Notes: a model not told the origin generated them from the letters alone. A stretch of 35,042 nucleotides of DNA from Arcobacter nitrofigilis (GCA_020723015.1 DYJR01000003.1:20269-55310), one strand, 5' to 3'. Positions 1-10,199 are shown, numbered from the stretch's first letter. Numbers and translations are program-made.

Positions 1-38
1 TTACCAAAAAACTCCACTATGTTACCAAAAAACTCCAT
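1..38 (-). CDS. Start of an unidentified leftward gene, cut by the window edge
   Basis: Only the first 12 codons are inside the window, reading MEFFGNIVEFFG. The ATG lies at 36-38 on the minus strand. It is preceded by AAGGA with a 5-base gap to the start, and by a TACAAT -10 box about 40 bases upstream (77-82, minus strand). These signals make a real start likely although the product cannot be named. The nucleotide sequence holds a 16-base direct repeat (1-16 and 22-37, period 21), which in this frame becomes a seven-residue repeat, EFFGNIV then EFFG. The gene would be divergent from nadA. The call rests on the initiation signals alone. Confidence 0.45.
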   Translation of the reverse strand, partial: MEFFGNIVEFFG

Positions 39-76
39 TTGAATCCTTCAAAATTTTAATCTTTGTAATTTATGTG

Positions 77-82
77 ATTGTA
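77..82 (-). promoter_or_regulatory. -10 box for the divergent left-edge gene
   Basis: The minus strand reads TACAAT here, preceded by a T-rich stretch. The distance to the ATG at 38 leaves a leader of about 30 bases. It matches the -10 boxes before rpsA, pheS and ppiA in this window. No -35 box is visible. Confidence 0.4.
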
Positions 83-153
83 ACTAAAAATTTGTTATAT
101 TTAGATAAATGTAAGTTAAAGTAAGTGGGTTTGTAAGGTTTGGTATTTGGAGT

Positions 154-181
154 TTTTACCTTTTACCTTTTACCTTTTACC
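154..181. repeat. Perfect heptanucleotide tandem repeat, TTTTACC x4
   Basis: Four exact copies of TTTTACC lie head to tail in the nadA leader and end about 19 bases before the nadA start codon. Reading GGTAAAA on the other strand, it sits between the two divergent genes. The 7-base period cannot keep a reading frame, so this is not coding. The rest of 39-199 is plain AT-rich leader. Confidence 0.85.
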
Positions 182-199
182 CAATATAAAGGTTAAGAG

Positions 200-1186
200 T
201 TGGATTTAAAAGAAGAGATAAAAAGACTAAAACAAAAGCTAGACGTGACCGTGGTAGCCCATTTTTATCAAAAAGATGAGGTTTTTGAACTTGCGGATAT
301 CGTCGGTGATAGTTTGGAACTTGCACGTAAAGCATCTCAAACAAATAGTGAGTATATAGTATTTTGCGGTGTGGGATTTATGGGGCAAAGTGTTAAGATA
401 ATAGCACCTGAAAAAAGAGTTTTGATGTCTAAAGTAGCTTGTTGTTCAATGGCAAGAATGATAGACGTGGCATATTTTGATGAAAATCTTGCTAAATTAA
501 ACTCATACGGCATAAAAAACGAGGATATTTTACCTATTACGTATATTAATTCAAGTGCCGAAGTAAAAGCTAGAGTAGGGCAAATGGGTGGGCTTGTATG
601 TACAAGTTCGAATGCTTTTAAGATAATAGAACAAGGGCTTAAAAGCGGTAAAAAAATCTTTTTTGTACCTGATCGTTGTTTGGGGCAAAATTTTGCTATC
701 AAAATGGGGTTGAAATCGTGTGTGTTGGGTGACGGTACGAATCCAAACGATGCCGATATTATATGTTATGACGGGTTTTGTGCCGTACATCAATTATTCA
801 CTCCTGAGGATATAGATTTTTATAGGTCAAAGTATCCTGGGATTATAGTAGCGGTTCACCCTGAGTGTGACGTAAAAGTAGTTGAAAAAGCTGATTTTGT
901 CGGTAGTACAAGTCAACTTATACAATATATCAAATCTTTACCGGAAGACCAAAAGGTAGTAGTCGGTACCGAGTATAATATGGTGAATCGTTTAAGAGAG
1001 AAAAATACTTATATTTTAAGTAGCACTAAGCCGGAGTGTCCTACTATGAACGAAACAACTTTGCAAGATTTATATGATACGTTGAAATCGATAGAAGATG
1101 GAAAGCCTACTAATGAAGTTTTCGTATCGGAAGATGTTGTGCATTGGGCAAAGATTGCACTACAAAGAATGTTTGAAATAAGCTAA
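200..1186 (+). CDS. nadA: Quinolinate synthase NadA
   Basis: NadA condenses iminoaspartate with dihydroxyacetone phosphate to quinolinate, the second step of de novo NAD synthesis in the cytosol. The 328 residues match the short NadA type. The [4Fe-4S] ligands expected for the family are visible: Cys82 (in a CC pair at 81-82), Cys194 in DGFCAVH and Cys280 in PECPTMNET. The start is TTG, chosen because AAAGG (188-192) stands 7 bases upstream and the protein begins as the family does. It is followed 22 bases later by nadC. NadB, which supplies iminoaspartate, is not in the window. A perfect 7-bp repeat lies just upstream. Confidence 0.95.
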   Translation: MDLKEEIKRLKQKLDVTVVAHFYQKDEVFELADIVGDSLELARKASQTNSEYIVFCGVGFMGQSVKIIAPEKRVLMSKVACCSMARMIDVAYFDENLAKLNSYGIKNEDILPITYINSSAEVKARVGQMGGLVCTSSNAFKIIEQGLKSGKKIFFVPDRCLGQNFAIKMGLKSCVLGDGTNPNDADIICYDGFCAVHQLFTPEDIDFYRSKYPGIIVAVHPECDVKVVEKADFVGSTSQLIQYIKSLPEDQKVVVGTEYNMVNRLREKNTYILSSTKPECPTMNETTLQDLYDTLKSIEDGKPTNEVFVSEDVVHWAKIALQRMFEIS

Positions 1187-1208
1187 AAAATCTAAGGATT
1201 CGTTAAAA

Positions 1209-2030
1209 ATGATAAATATTAGGAAGTTTGTTAAACAAGCTATAATTGAAGATAACGGTAGAGGGGATTTGTTTTTTGATATAGCCCCAAAAGGTAGATT
1301 TACGGCCCGTGCAATTTGTAAAGATGACGGTATTTTAGCCGGTGTCAAATATGCTAGAATATTGGCAAAAACTGAAAAATTTGATTGTAGGTTTTTAAAG
1401 CGTGACGGTGATGAGATAAAAAAAGGTGACATAATAGCAGAGCTTGAGGGGAAAGCTTCTATCCTTTTAAGTAGTGAAAGAACGTTCCTTAATATGCTTC
1501 AACATGCAAGCGGAATTGCTACTATGGCAAGTAAATATGCAAAAGCTATAGAAGGAACCGGTGTGGTTTTACTTGATACAAGAAAAACAAGACCACAGCT
1601 TAGGGATTTTGAAAAGTATGCAAGTAGAGTAGGAGGAGCTATTAATCATAGGCTTGGGCTTGATGATTGTTTGATGCTTAAAGACACCCACTTAAAAACA
1701 ATACCTGATTTAAAAGAGTTTGTCAAAACCGCAAGAAAAAGAATATCTTGGGTAACAAAAATCGAGATAGAGTGTGAAACTTTCGAACAAGTTCAAGAAG
1801 CTATGGACGCAGGTGCCGATATAATAATGTGCGACAATATGGACACGGAACAAATCAAGCAGGTGGTAGAGTTTAGAAATCAAAATTATCCCCATATTCT
1901 TCTTGAAGCAAGCGGTAATGTAAATTTAGATACAATAAGAAACTATGCAATGAGTGGAGTGGACGCTATAAGTTCAGGGGCTATTATTCATCAGGCTACT
2001 TGGTTAGATTTCTCCATGAAATTCGATTGA
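1209..2030 (+). CDS. nadC: Nicotinate-nucleotide diphosphorylase (carboxylating) NadC
   Basis: NadC converts quinolinate and PRPP to nicotinate mononucleotide, CO2 and pyrophosphate, the step right after NadA. The length of 273 residues is normal for a QPRTase. The N-terminal half has the open-faced domain with ERTFLNMLQHASGIAT around 90-105. The barrel carries TRKTRPQLR (124-132), NHRLGLDD (146-153) and Lys158 in MLKDTHL, the phosphate and quinolinate binding signature. It starts with ATG 22 bases after nadA and is very likely cotranscribed with it. Confidence 0.95.
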   Translation: MINIRKFVKQAIIEDNGRGDLFFDIAPKGRFTARAICKDDGILAGVKYARILAKTEKFDCRFLKRDGDEIKKGDIIAELEGKASILLSSERTFLNMLQHASGIATMASKYAKAIEGTGVVLLDTRKTRPQLRDFEKYASRVGGAINHRLGLDDCLMLKDTHLKTIPDLKEFVKTARKRISWVTKIEIECETFEQVQEAMDAGADIIMCDNMDTEQIKQVVEFRNQNYPHILLEASGNVNLDTIRNYAMSGVDAISSGAIIHQATWLDFSMKFD

Positions 2031-2063
2031 TAGATTGGAAATAAAGCTAAAAAAAGGAATGAT

Positions 2064-3002
2064 TTGACAAAAGCCTTAGAGCTTATAAAAGCTTCGAGAT
2101 ATATTTTGATAGTAACCCATATAAATCCGGATCCTGATACCATAAGTTCCGCCTTGGCTCTTTCAAATTACTTTCACGATGCAAAAATCAAACATACCGT
2201 TTATAATAAAGATATAAAAACATTTACTGCACTCAAATTTTTAAACAGATTTGATAAGATAACAGACGTTTTGCCGAAATTTTACGACCTTATTATATCG
2301 GTAGATTGCGGAGATAAAAAACGCTTTGGTTTTGTTCCTATTGACGGTATTCCTATACTAAATATCGATCATCATATCTCAAATGAAGACTTTGGAACAT
2401 TAAATATAATCGAAAGTAATAGCGCAAGTACGGCTGAACTGATTTATGATTTTTTTGTTAAAAATTTTTTGGATATTACAAAGGATATTGCAAAATGTCT
2501 ATATGTAGGTATCTATAGTGATACACAAGGATTTTCTACATCAAGAACTAATAAGAGGACTTTTGATATTATTTCTCATTTAGTTGACTTTGGAATGAAT
2601 CCCGGAGAGATGGCAGATTTGCTGTTACGTAATGATTCGTTGGCAAAGTATAGGGTGATACCTAAAGTTCTTGAAACGTTGACCTTACATAAAGAGGGGC
2701 GAGTCGCTACAATTTATGTGGAAGATAATACGTTGCAGGAGTGTGGAGCAAGTTTAAGAGAGTGTGAAGATGCTCTAAATATGGTTTTAAATATTGCAGT
2801 TGTGGATATTGCAATGTTTTTTAGGGTACTTGGCAAAAAAACAAGAATCTCAATAAGAAGCAAACACAACACTGATGTATCGACATTAGCCTCTAAATTT
2901 GAAGGCGGCGGGCATAAATTTGCTGCAGGATGTTCGATAAAAACGACAAATATACAAGAAGCGATAAGTATGATAATAAAGGAAATTGATGAGAAGAACT
3001 AG
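2064..3002 (+). CDS. DHH/DHHA1 phosphoesterase, NrnA-like
   Basis: This is a cytosolic DHH-family phosphoesterase of 312 residues. The family includes NrnA (nanoRNase and pAp phosphatase), the most likely role here, though substrate cannot be fixed from sequence. The metal site is complete: His19, Asp23 and Asp25 in HINPDPD, Asp81 in SVDCGD, and the DHH triad at 102-104. The DHHA1 substrate domain ends with GGGHKFAAG at 281-289. The second acidic motif reads PDPD rather than the commoner PDGD. The start is TTG with AAAAGGA upstream. Its end overlaps the start of the M23 peptidase gene by 14 bases, so translation is probably coupled. Confidence 0.85.
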   Translation: MTKALELIKASRYILIVTHINPDPDTISSALALSNYFHDAKIKHTVYNKDIKTFTALKFLNRFDKITDVLPKFYDLIISVDCGDKKRFGFVPIDGIPILNIDHHISNEDFGTLNIIESNSASTAELIYDFFVKNFLDITKDIAKCLYVGIYSDTQGFSTSRTNKRTFDIISHLVDFGMNPGEMADLLLRNDSLAKYRVIPKVLETLTLHKEGRVATIYVEDNTLQECGASLRECEDALNMVLNIAVVDIAMFFRVLGKKTRISIRSKHNTDVSTLASKFEGGGHKFAAGCSIKTTNIQEAISMIIKEIDEKN

Positions 3003-4368
3003 AAATAGCGGAAATGTTGTAAGCTATATTTTGGGTATATTATTTTTAGGTTTAGTAGGTAGTGGTGTCTATATTTATAACTCATCTGCATTTGAACAAA
3101 ATGAACCAAAGATTTTGATAGAAGATAAGATTTATTGGAATTTAAGGGACAATTTAAAATTAACGATAAGTGATGATACTGGTATTAAATACTATAAAGT
3201 GACATATATTGATGGGGAAAATGATAAAGTTCTTGATACACAAGTTTTAACTGCTCCACAAACCGATATAGCACTAAATCTTAAAGCACCTAAGCTTAGT
3301 ATGTTTAACCAAAAGCAAAATGTAAAACTTGTCGTAGAAGCCACTGATATAAGTAAATGGAATTTTTTTAACGGTAATAGCATAGTAAAAGAAGTAGAAT
3401 TAATAGTAGATACTACAAGACCTACGGCAAACGTCATAGCAAATACTTATGCTATCGTTAGGGGTGGAAGCGGAGTAGTAGTAGTTGAAGTAAAAGATGA
3501 TAACTTATCGGATATGTATATTACTTTTAACGATAAAGTTAGGTATGAATTGACACCTTTTTATAAACAAAACTATTATGTTGCACTTATAGCATGGCCT
3601 ATGGATATAGAGGAATTTTCACAAGTTTCTTTGGTGGCAAAAGATAGTGCGAATAATGTTACGACTACAAAAGTTCCCCTTTATATAAGAGAGTACAAGT
3701 ATAAAACTGATGATTTGAAAGTCGATGATAGATTTATAGAAAATGTCTCTACAGAGGTTTTAGTGAACTCACGTAAACCGATAGATAATGATTTGGTTGC
3801 AAGATTTTTGAGGGCAAATTTAGAACTTCGTGCAGAGAATTTAGCTACAATTAGAAAAGTGAGTATAGCGGGAATGGATACTGCACAAGTTGATTCGTTT
3901 AATATATCACCGTTTAGAAGACTTCACAATTCACGAACAGTTGCCGGATACGGAGATAGAAGAAACTATTTTTACAACAATCAACTAATAGATACCCAAT
4001 GGCATCTAGGTGTTGACTGGGCTAGTGTAAAACAAGCACCTATATATACTACGAATGCAGGTAAAGTTATTTTCCAAGATTATTTAGGTATTTACGGTAA
4101 TACTTTAATAGTTGAACATGGTTTAGGTCTTGCTACTTTATATGCTCATACAAGTAGCTATAACGTAAATTTAGGCGATAAAGTTCAAGCCAATGCTCAA
4201 ATAGCAAATACCGGTGCAACGGGAGCAGTTTTTGGCGACCATTTACATTTCGGTGTTTTAGTTCAAGGTATTGAAGTAAATCCTTTGGAGTGGATGGACG
4301 GTAATTGGATTAGAACAAGAATTACGGATATAATGCAAACTTCAAAAAAGGTAATAGACACTAAATGA
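2989..4368 (+). CDS. Membrane-anchored M23 (LytM-type) peptidoglycan endopeptidase
   Basis: A zinc metallopeptidase of about 459 residues expected to cut peptidoglycan cross-links in the periplasm. One N-terminal membrane segment (about 11-30) acts as anchor or uncleaved signal. A long beta-rich region follows, and the M23 domain is at about 315-430. All metal and catalytic residues are present: His339 and Asp343 in HLGVD, His418 and His420 in HLH, so it looks active. Related Campylobacterota proteins (Csd1/Csd2 in Helicobacter) set cell shape; this one sits where C. jejuni has Cj0131, before lpxC. The ATG at 2989 is preferred over the adjacent TTG at 2986 because AAAGGA is 5 bases before it. 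The stop overlaps the lpxC start by 4 bases. Confidence 0.9.
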   Translation: MRRTRNSGNVVSYILGILFLGLVGSGVYIYNSSAFEQNEPKILIEDKIYWNLRDNLKLTISDDTGIKYYKVTYIDGENDKVLDTQVLTAPQTDIALNLKAPKLSMFNQKQNVKLVVEATDISKWNFFNGNSIVKEVELIVDTTRPTANVIANTYAIVRGGSGVVVVEVKDDNLSDMYITFNDKVRYELTPFYKQNYYVALIAWPMDIEEFSQVSLVAKDSANNVTTTKVPLYIREYKYKTDDLKVDDRFIENVSTEVLVNSRKPIDNDLVARFLRANLELRAENLATIRKVSIAGMDTAQVDSFNISPFRRLHNSRTVAGYGDRRNYFYNNQLIDTQWHLGVDWASVKQAPIYTTNAGKVIFQDYLGIYGNTLIVEHGLGLATLYAHTSSYNVNLGDKVQANAQIANTGATGAVFGDHLHFGVLVQGIEVNPLEWMDGNWIRTRITDIMQTSKKVIDTK

Positions 4369-5261
4369 AACAAAGAACTATAAATAAACCTATAGAGATA
4401 GTCGGAATAGGACTCCATAAAGGAGTTCCCGTCAATATGAGACTGGAACCTTTAGAGAGCGATATGGGAATAGTATTTTATAGAAAAGATGCGGGTGTTA
4501 CTATACCTCTTAGCCCTGAAAACGTGATAGATACAAAAATGGCTACCGTAATAGGTAAAGACGGGGTAAAAATATCTACGATAGAGCATTTATTGTCTGC
4601 CATTTATGCTTACGGTATAGATAATTTAAGAATCATTCTTGATAATGATGAAGTTCCCGTACTTGACGGCAGTAGTAGCGGTTATTGTATGCTTATAGAT
4701 GAAGTAGGTATAAAAGAACTTGATAAATCTAAAAAAGTAATGGTTATAAAAAAAGAGATTACAGTCGAGGATAAGGGTAAGGTGGTTATTTTAAAACCTT
4801 CAGGGCATATAGTTTTTGATTTTGCAATCAATTTCGACCACCCCGTAATCGGGGAACAAAAATATCATTTTGATTATAGTCTCAAAGAGTATAAAGAGAA
4901 TATTTCAAGGGCTAGAACGTTTGGATTTTTACATGAAGTGCAATATTTGCGTAGTATCGGGTTAGTGCTTGGCGGAAGCTTAGAAAATGCAATAGTTCTT
5001 GATGAGAATAAAATTCTAAATCCGGAAGGTCTTAGATATGACGATGAGTTTGTAAGACATAAAATCCTTGATGCAATAGGTGATTTATCGTTGCTTGGAT
5101 ACACAGTGGTGGGGTATTACAATGCTAAAGCCGGAAGTCATCATCTTAATCATCTTCTTACAAAAAAAGTTTTAGAGTCAAGTGAAAACTATGAAATAGT
5201 AGATTTGGAAGAGGCAATAGCACATCAAGAGATGTTTGAGGTTGCTTATGCAAGAAGTTGA
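4365..5261 (+). CDS. lpxC: UDP-3-O-acyl-N-acetylglucosamine deacetylase LpxC
   Basis: LpxC performs the committed zinc-dependent deacetylation of lipid A synthesis in the cytosol. At 298 residues it has the usual length. The zinc ligands are visible as His75 in IEHLLSA and His232 with Asp236 in [11 protein letters not shown]. The RARTFGF element typical of the first half is present at about 181-187. The ATG overlaps the previous stop (ATGA), indicating translational coupling with the peptidase. LpxK, another lipid A enzyme, is encoded at 29214. The place in the operon agrees with Cj0132. Confidence 0.96.
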   Translation: MKQRTINKPIEIVGIGLHKGVPVNMRLEPLESDMGIVFYRKDAGVTIPLSPENVIDTKMATVIGKDGVKISTIEHLLSAIYAYGIDNLRIILDNDEVPVLDGSSSGYCMLIDEVGIKELDKSKKVMVIKKEITVEDKGKVVILKPSGHIVFDFAINFDHPVIGEQKYHFDYSLKEYKENISRARTFGFLHEVQYLRSIGLVLGGSLENAIVLDENKILNPEGLRYDDEFVRHKILDAIGDLSLLGYTVVGYYNAKAGSHHLNHLLTKKVLESSENYEIVDLEEAIAHQEMFEVAYARS

Positions 5262-5703
5262 AGTCGTAGTAGTTTCTATTGCAAATCCGCTTTTGATAGG
5301 TATTTATAAAGATAAAAAACTTTATAAAGAGCATACAATTGCAGGTAAAACAAGTGATATAATAGCTGAAATTTTTAGTGATATTTTAGAAACTTACAAA
5401 ATAAAAAAGATTTATTACGTAAATGGACCCGGAAGCTATATGTCTATAAAAGTAAGCTATATATTTTTAAAAACTATTAGTATAGTAAAGCAAATAGAAC
5501 TGTTGGCTATTAACGGTTTTGAACTCAACCAAAATTCACCTATAAAAGCAATAGGTAAAAAGTATTTTATACAAAAAGATGATAAAATAGTACTATCGGA
5601 TTTGGATGAGGTGGTGTTGAGAGATTTTGAATTGCCTCAATCTTTAGAAAATATAAAGAGCAGTTTGGATAATCTACCAAACTATGTTTTACCGGCAGTA
5701 TAA
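5248..5703 (+). CDS. tsaB: Short TsaB-type protein (tRNA t6A synthesis)
   Basis: TsaB is the ASKHA-fold partner of TsaD in making threonylcarbamoyl-adenosine at position 37 of ANN-decoding tRNAs. The 151 residues are much shorter than the roughly 220-230 of enterobacterial TsaB. The diagnostic loop is recognisable but altered: [16 protein letters not shown] at about 54-69 replaces the usual GPGSFTGLR. The ATG at 5248 is chosen over upstream TTG codons because GAGG (5238-5241) stands 6 bases before it. It begins inside the lpxC end (14-base overlap) and precedes thrB, as Cj0133 does. The identification leans on the loop and on gene order. Confidence 0.7.
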   Translation: MQEVEVVVVSIANPLLIGIYKDKKLYKEHTIAGKTSDIIAEIFSDILETYKIKKIYYVNGPGSYMSIKVSYIFLKTISIVKQIELLAINGFELNQNSPIKAIGKKYFIQKDDKIVLSDLDEVVLRDFELPQSLENIKSSLDNLPNYVLPAV

Positions 5704-5715
5704 TAAAGGAGTTAA

Positions 5716-6600
5716 GTGTTAAAAGTTAGTGTACCGGCAACAAGTGCAAATCTAGGACCAGGATTTGATACTTTGGGTGTTGCAGTAAGTCTTAGAAATA
5801 TGATTATTATAAAGCCGTCTAAGTTCCATAGTGTTTCTTTAAGAGGTGAGGGTGCAAATAATCCTGTTTTGAAAGACAATAATATGTTTATTTCAATTTT
5901 CAATGATTTTTATAATAATCTGACTACAAAAACTCAGCATTATAGATTTGAATTTTTAAACGAAATACCTATTTCAAGAGGTTTGGGAAGTTCATCGGCC
6001 GTCATTGTAAGTGCCATTGTATCGGCTTATGCCTGTGCAGGGATTAAACTAAGTCGTAGTAAGTTGTTAAATTTGGCATTGGCTTATGAATCTCATCCGG
6101 ACAATATAACACCTGCGGTGATGGGTGGATTTAATGTTGCTACGGTTAGAGATAATGAGGTCAAATATATCAAAAAAGATATGCCTAGCAATTTAAATGC
6201 AGTCGTCGTAATACCTAATCGACCTATATCAACGGCAAGTTCAAGAAAGGTTTTACCTTTTAAATATACGAAAGAAGATACGGTGTTTAACGTTTCTCAT
6301 TCATCCCTTTTAACTGCCGCTTTTATGTCGGAAAAGTGGGATATGTTAAGAGAAGCTGCTCAAGATAGAATGCATCAGTACTTTAGAATGAAGCAAATGC
6401 CGGAGCTTTTTGAAGTACAAAAAGTGGCATTAAAAAACGGTGCTTTGATGAGTACGCTATCAGGAAGCGGTTCTACTTTTTTCAATATGTGTTATGCAAG
6501 TGAAGCAAAAAGATTACATTCCATACTTGCAAAAGAGTTTGTCAGATTCCAAGTATTAACCCTAGATTTTGATAATAATGGTATAATGATAGAAAATTAA
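5716..6600 (+). CDS. thrB: Homoserine kinase ThrB
   Basis: ThrB phosphorylates homoserine with ATP, the step before threonine synthase. It is a 294-residue GHMP-family kinase. The N-terminal [16 protein letters not shown] at 6-21 is the homoserine kinase signature, and the ATP loop [11 protein letters not shown] lies at 85-95. The C-terminal GHMP motif reads LSGSGSTFF, near residue 250. The start is GTG, with AAAGGAG directly upstream. Product inhibition or regulation cannot be read from the sequence. Confidence 0.95.
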   Translation: MLKVSVPATSANLGPGFDTLGVAVSLRNMIIIKPSKFHSVSLRGEGANNPVLKDNNMFISIFNDFYNNLTTKTQHYRFEFLNEIPISRGLGSSSAVIVSAIVSAYACAGIKLSRSKLLNLALAYESHPDNITPAVMGGFNVATVRDNEVKYIKKDMPSNLNAVVVIPNRPISTASSRKVLPFKYTKEDTVFNVSHSSLLTAAFMSEKWDMLREAAQDRMHQYFRMKQMPELFEVQKVALKNGALMSTLSGSGSTFFNMCYASEAKRLHSILAKEFVRFQVLTLDFDNNGIMIEN

Positions 6601-6618
6601 GCTATTTTAGGGTAGAAT

Positions 6619-6858
6619 GTGCAACCAATAAGAATGTGTGTAGTTTGTAGAAACAGGTTTGAACAAAAAAAGTTGTTAAGACTTCAATGTGTTGAACAAT
6701 CGTTGGTTTTATTTACGGGTACTAAAAGAAGTTTTTATATGTGTCTCGATTGTTTGAAAGAGGACATCAAGAAATTAGACAAGCAGTTAGCTAGGGCTTG
6801 TAGAGGTAGGGTTAATAACCTTCAAGAATTTATATTACGGAGTAATAGTATATGTTAG
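6619..6858 (+). CDS. YlxR-family (DUF448) RNA-binding protein
   Basis: A 79-residue basic protein of the YlxR family, small RNA- or nucleoid-associated proteins usually encoded next to infB. It carries RMCVVCRNRF (5-14), a second cysteine pair in MCLDCL (41-46) and the basic RACRGRV stretch near 59-65. The usual GRGAYLC motif is replaced by a sequence ending SFYMC. The start is GTG with a weak ribosome site. Its end overlaps the infB start by 7 bases. Its position matches Cj0135 of C. jejuni. Function in this phylum is not established. Confidence 0.8.
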   Translation: MQPIRMCVVCRNRFEQKKLLRLQCVEQSLVLFTGTKRSFYMCLDCLKEDIKKLDKQLARACRGRVNNLQEFILRSNSIC

Positions 6859-9413
6859 ATAAAGTTAGAGTTTATGAGATTGCAGAAGAAGCCGGTGCTA
6901 CTAGTGCAGAGGTTGTTGAAAAAGCAAAAGATTTAGGGATAGAACTTAAATCGCCTCAAAGTGCAGTTTCATACGAAGAGGCTGAGGAGATTACCAATTA
7001 TATAATGACGGGTAAAAGCAAATTATTAAAAGTTGTTGAACAGCCTAAGAAAAAAGCTCCTAAACAAAAGCCGACGGAACAACAAGAACAAGTGCAAGAG
7101 GATTATTCTCAAACTCAAGCTCAAACTCCTGTAGAAGAAAAAGTTGAAGTGGATGCGAGCGTAAAAGTTCAAGAAGAAGAGAAAATTAGCGACGGTTTAA
7201 TTATGCCGAAAAGAAGAGGTCTTAAAATAGTTAAGAAAAAAGAACCTGTTGTTAGTGAGGCTTATGACGCACCTAAAAAACAAACAAAATCTTTAAGTGA
7301 ACTGCTTAATTCTAATATGGAAGCAAAGCTTGATAAAGTAGATAGAAAAGAGCAATTTGTAAAACCTAAAAAAGAGAAGAAAAAAGCTCTTCCTAAAGCT
7401 CACGAACACGGGCATAAATTGGACGTCGATAGAGCAAACAATGAATTTAGAAGTTCCGATGATTTACTTGAAGCGGATGAAGTGGTTTTACTTGATTTGG
7501 ATGAGACTGAGATCAATACAAAATTCTTTGAAGAACCTAAACCTCTTGATATTCGTACATCTAAACCTAGCTCGTTTATCAATCAGCCTCAGACATTAAG
7601 AAGAAGTAAAAAGCGAAAAAGACCAAAAGAGAATAAAGTAGCGGAAGAAGTTACAAACGTAGATATTTCTGAAAATATTAGGGTATATGAATTCGCCGAA
7701 AAAATAGGTAAAAGCGTAGGTGAAGTGATAGGAAAACTATTTGCTTTAGGTATGCTAGTTACTAAAAACGACTTTTTAGATAGTGATGCTATAGAAATAC
7801 TAGCTGATGAATTCGGTATTGAAGTAAACGTAAAAGATGACTTTGAAGATTTGAATTATGCAGATGATGAAGAAGGGTATGAGGAAGAAGATAGCGATTT
7901 AGTGACTCGTCCACCGGTTGTTACTATTATGGGACACGTTGACCACGGTAAAACTACTTTACTTGATACTATCAGAAATTCAAACGTAGCTTCAGGTGAA
8001 GCAGGCGGTATCACACAACATATTGCTGCATATACCGTAATCAAAAACGGACAAGAGATAACGTTCGTTGATACTCCTGGGCATGCCGCATTTAGTGCTA
8101 TGAGAGCAAGAGGTGCAAGCGTTACCGATATTATTATTATAGTGGTTGCTGCCGATGACGGTGTAAAACCTCAAACAAAAGAGGCTATAAAACATGCAAA
8201 AGAGAGCGGCGGACCTATTATAGTAGCTATCAATAAAGTTGATAAACCGGCTGCCAATATAGATATGGTCAAAACTCAAATGGCTGAATCAGGTCTTATG
8301 CCTGTTGAATGGGGTGGTGATACAGAGTTTGTTGAAGTTTCTGCTTTGAAAAAAATAGGTATTGATAATTTACTTGATACTATTTTGATACAAGCTGAAA
8401 TGATGGAACTTAAAGGTAACCCTCATGCAAAAGCGAAAGCCGTTGTAGTTGAAGCATCATTAGAGGTGGGTCGTGGAGCCGTTGCTACGATTATAGTTCA
8501 AAACGGTACTATCAAAGTAGGTGATTCAATAGTTGCAGATACTACGTACGGTAGAATTAAAGCTATCAATAATGACAAAGGTCAAAAAGTAAAAGAGTTG
8601 ACGTTAAGTCAAACAGGACAAATTCTAGGCTTAAATGAAGTTTCTATGGCAGGTGCAATAGTTGCCGTGATGGATAGTGAAAAAGAAGCTAGAGAAATAG
8701 CTACGAAAAGAGCAGAGCTTGCTCGTGCAAAAGAGCTTTCAAAATCTACAAAAGTTTCACTAGAAGAACTTAGCGGTATGATTGCGGAGGGTAGAATTAA
8801 ATCTCTTCCTGTTATAGTAAAAGCAGACGTTGCAGGCTCGTTAGAGGCTATTAAATCATCTTTAGAAGAGATAAGAAACGATGAAGTAAAAGTGAACGTG
8901 ATTCATAGCGGTATAGGCGGAATCAGTGAAAATGACTTGACTCTAGCAGGTGCAAGTAGTAATTGTATCATTTTAGGATTTAATATAAGACCTACCGGAC
9001 AAGTAAAAAATAAAGCAAAATCACTTGGTGTAGAGATAAAAACATATACGGTAATCTATGATTTACTTGATGATATCAGAGCAACATTATCAGGTATGAT
9101 GAGTGCGGTAGTAAGGGAAGAAAATACTGGTCAAGCACAAGTTAGAGAAACGTTTGTAGTGCCAAAAATCGGGACGGTTGCAGGATGTATAGTAAGTGAC
9201 GGTAAAGTAATACGTGGCGGAATGGCTAGAATTATCCGTGATGGCGTTATTGTTTACACCAGTAAGATATCATCTCTAAAAAGATTTAAAGATGATGTTA
9301 AAGAGGTTAGTAACGGTTATGAGTGTGGTATTATGTTTGAAAAATTCAACGACATTCAAGTCGGTGACTATATAGAGACATTTATTCAAATTAAAGAGCA
9401 AGCAAGTATCTAA
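6852..9413 (+). CDS. infB: Translation initiation factor IF-2
   Basis: IF-2 is the GTPase that brings fMet-tRNA to the 30S subunit and promotes subunit joining. The 853 residues include a first IF2_N domain (1-55), a charged low-complexity linker (about 60-270), a second IF2_N-like domain (about 275-325) and the GTPase domain. The G motifs are GHVDHGKT (about 361-368), GGITQHI, DTPGH, NKVDK and SALKKIG. The C-terminal beta-barrel and fMet-binding domains follow. It heads the conserved infB, rbfA, rimP set, and its TAA overlaps the rbfA ATG by one base. Confidence 0.97.
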   Translation: MLDKVRVYEIAEEAGATSAEVVEKAKDLGIELKSPQSAVSYEEAEEITNYIMTGKSKLLKVVEQPKKKAPKQKPTEQQEQVQEDYSQTQAQTPVEEKVEVDASVKVQEEEKISDGLIMPKRRGLKIVKKKEPVVSEAYDAPKKQTKSLSELLNSNMEAKLDKVDRKEQFVKPKKEKKKALPKAHEHGHKLDVDRANNEFRSSDDLLEADEVVLLDLDETEINTKFFEEPKPLDIRTSKPSSFINQPQTLRRSKKRKRPKENKVAEEVTNVDISENIRVYEFAEKIGKSVGEVIGKLFALGMLVTKNDFLDSDAIEILADEFGIEVNVKDDFEDLNYADDEEGYEEEDSDLVTRPPVVTIMGHVDHGKTTLLDTIRNSNVASGEAGGITQHIAAYTVIKNGQEITFVDTPGHAAFSAMRARGASVTDIIIIVVAADDGVKPQTKEAIKHAKESGGPIIVAINKVDKPAANIDMVKTQMAESGLMPVEWGGDTEFVEVSALKKIGIDNLLDTILIQAEMMELKGNPHAKAKAVVVEASLEVGRGAVATIIVQNGTIKVGDSIVADTTYGRIKAINNDKGQKVKELTLSQTGQILGLNEVSMAGAIVAVMDSEKEAREIATKRAELARAKELSKSTKVSLEELSGMIAEGRIKSLPVIVKADVAGSLEAIKSSLEEIRNDEVKVNVIHSGIGGISENDLTLAGASSNCIILGFNIRPTGQVKNKAKSLGVEIKTYTVIYDLLDDIRATLSGMMSAVVREENTGQAQVRETFVVPKIGTVAGCIVSDGKVIRGGMARIIRDGVIVYTSKISSLKRFKDDVKEVSNGYECGIMFEKFNDIQVGDYIETFIQIKEQASI

Positions 9414-9769
9414 TGAAATCTGTTAATATTCAAAGAACCGAATCTTTGTTGATGGAGCTTGTCCCCGAGGCTCTAAGTGAACTAAGCGATAGCAGGATAA
9501 ACTCCCTTGCTATTACCGCCGTTGACTGCAAACACGGTAAATATGATGCTACCGTATATTTTGACGGAAGTGATTTCGATAAAAACGAAATAAAAGAGAT
9601 TATATCATCTTTAAATAAAGCAAATGGAAGAATAAAGAGTTACATCTTAGCTGCCACTAGTTGGTATAAGTGTCCTAATTTTAAGTTTGTAAATGATGAT
9701 AGTCTAGATAAAATAAAACATATGGATAAATTATTTGATATGATATCAAAGGGCAAAGATGGAGAATAA
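9413..9769 (+). CDS. rbfA: Ribosome-binding factor A
   Basis: RbfA is a KH-domain protein that binds the immature 30S subunit and helps 16S rRNA 5' end maturation, notably in the cold. The 118 residues fit the family. The beginning SVNIQRTESLLMELVPEALSE (split here only by sense) gives the helical N-terminus and VYFDGSD at about 48-54 lies in the KH core. The ATG overlaps the infB stop (TAATG) and the gene overlaps rimP by 11 bases, so the three are translated together. Confidence 0.9.
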   Translation: MKSVNIQRTESLLMELVPEALSELSDSRINSLAITAVDCKHGKYDATVYFDGSDFDKNEIKEIISSLNKANGRIKSYILAATSWYKCPNFKFVNDDSLDKIKHMDKLFDMISKGKDGE

Positions 9770-10199
9770 CGAATTATATAATGCACTGGAAACGGCTATA
9801 AAAGGGTGTGGTGTAGAGGTTTACGATATTGAAAAACTAAGGGAGAACGAGAATTATATTTTAAGAGTATCTATTACGTCTCCTGATGGTGTAAACCTTG
9901 ATAAGTGTGCTCAAGTAAGTAATGTAATTTCTCCTATATTAGATATTTATGAGCCTATGAGCGGTAAATATAATCTTGAAGTAAGTTCTCCCGGTATTGA
10001 AAGAAAACTTAAAAATCCTAGACAATTTCAAGCAAGTGTCGGTGAACTTGTAGAGATAAAAGATTTTGAAAAAAATAAAGTAAAAGGTAAATTAGTATCT
10101 GCCGACGATGAATCTATTACAATAGAGTTGGAAGACGGGGAAAGCAAGTCTTATAATTACAGTGAAATATCACAAGCAAAAACATATTTTCAATGGTAA
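9759..10199 (+). CDS. rimP: Ribosome maturation factor RimP
   Basis: RimP aids 30S assembly. The 146-residue protein has the two expected domains. The N-terminal part contains GVEVYDIEKLRE and a DKCAQVSNVISPILD helix. The hallmark LEVSSPGIERKLK is at about 72-84. The C-terminal SH3-like part holds GKLVSADDESITIELEDG. It overlaps rbfA by 11 bases and ribD by 7 bases, continuing the translation block. Confidence 0.93.
   Translation: MENNELYNALETAIKGCGVEVYDIEKLRENENYILRVSITSPDGVNLDKCAQVSNVISPILDIYEPMSGKYNLEVSSPGIERKLKNPRQFQASVGELVEIKDFEKNKVKGKLVSADDESITIELEDGESKSYNYSEISQAKTYFQW

Noticed and set aside
200-2030. Missing nadB as a sign of an unusual NAD pathway
   Set aside because: The window is only a slice of the genome and nadB may lie elsewhere.
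2986-2988. TTG at 2986 as the M23 peptidase start
   Set aside because: The adjacent ATG at 2989 has AAAGGA at ideal spacing.
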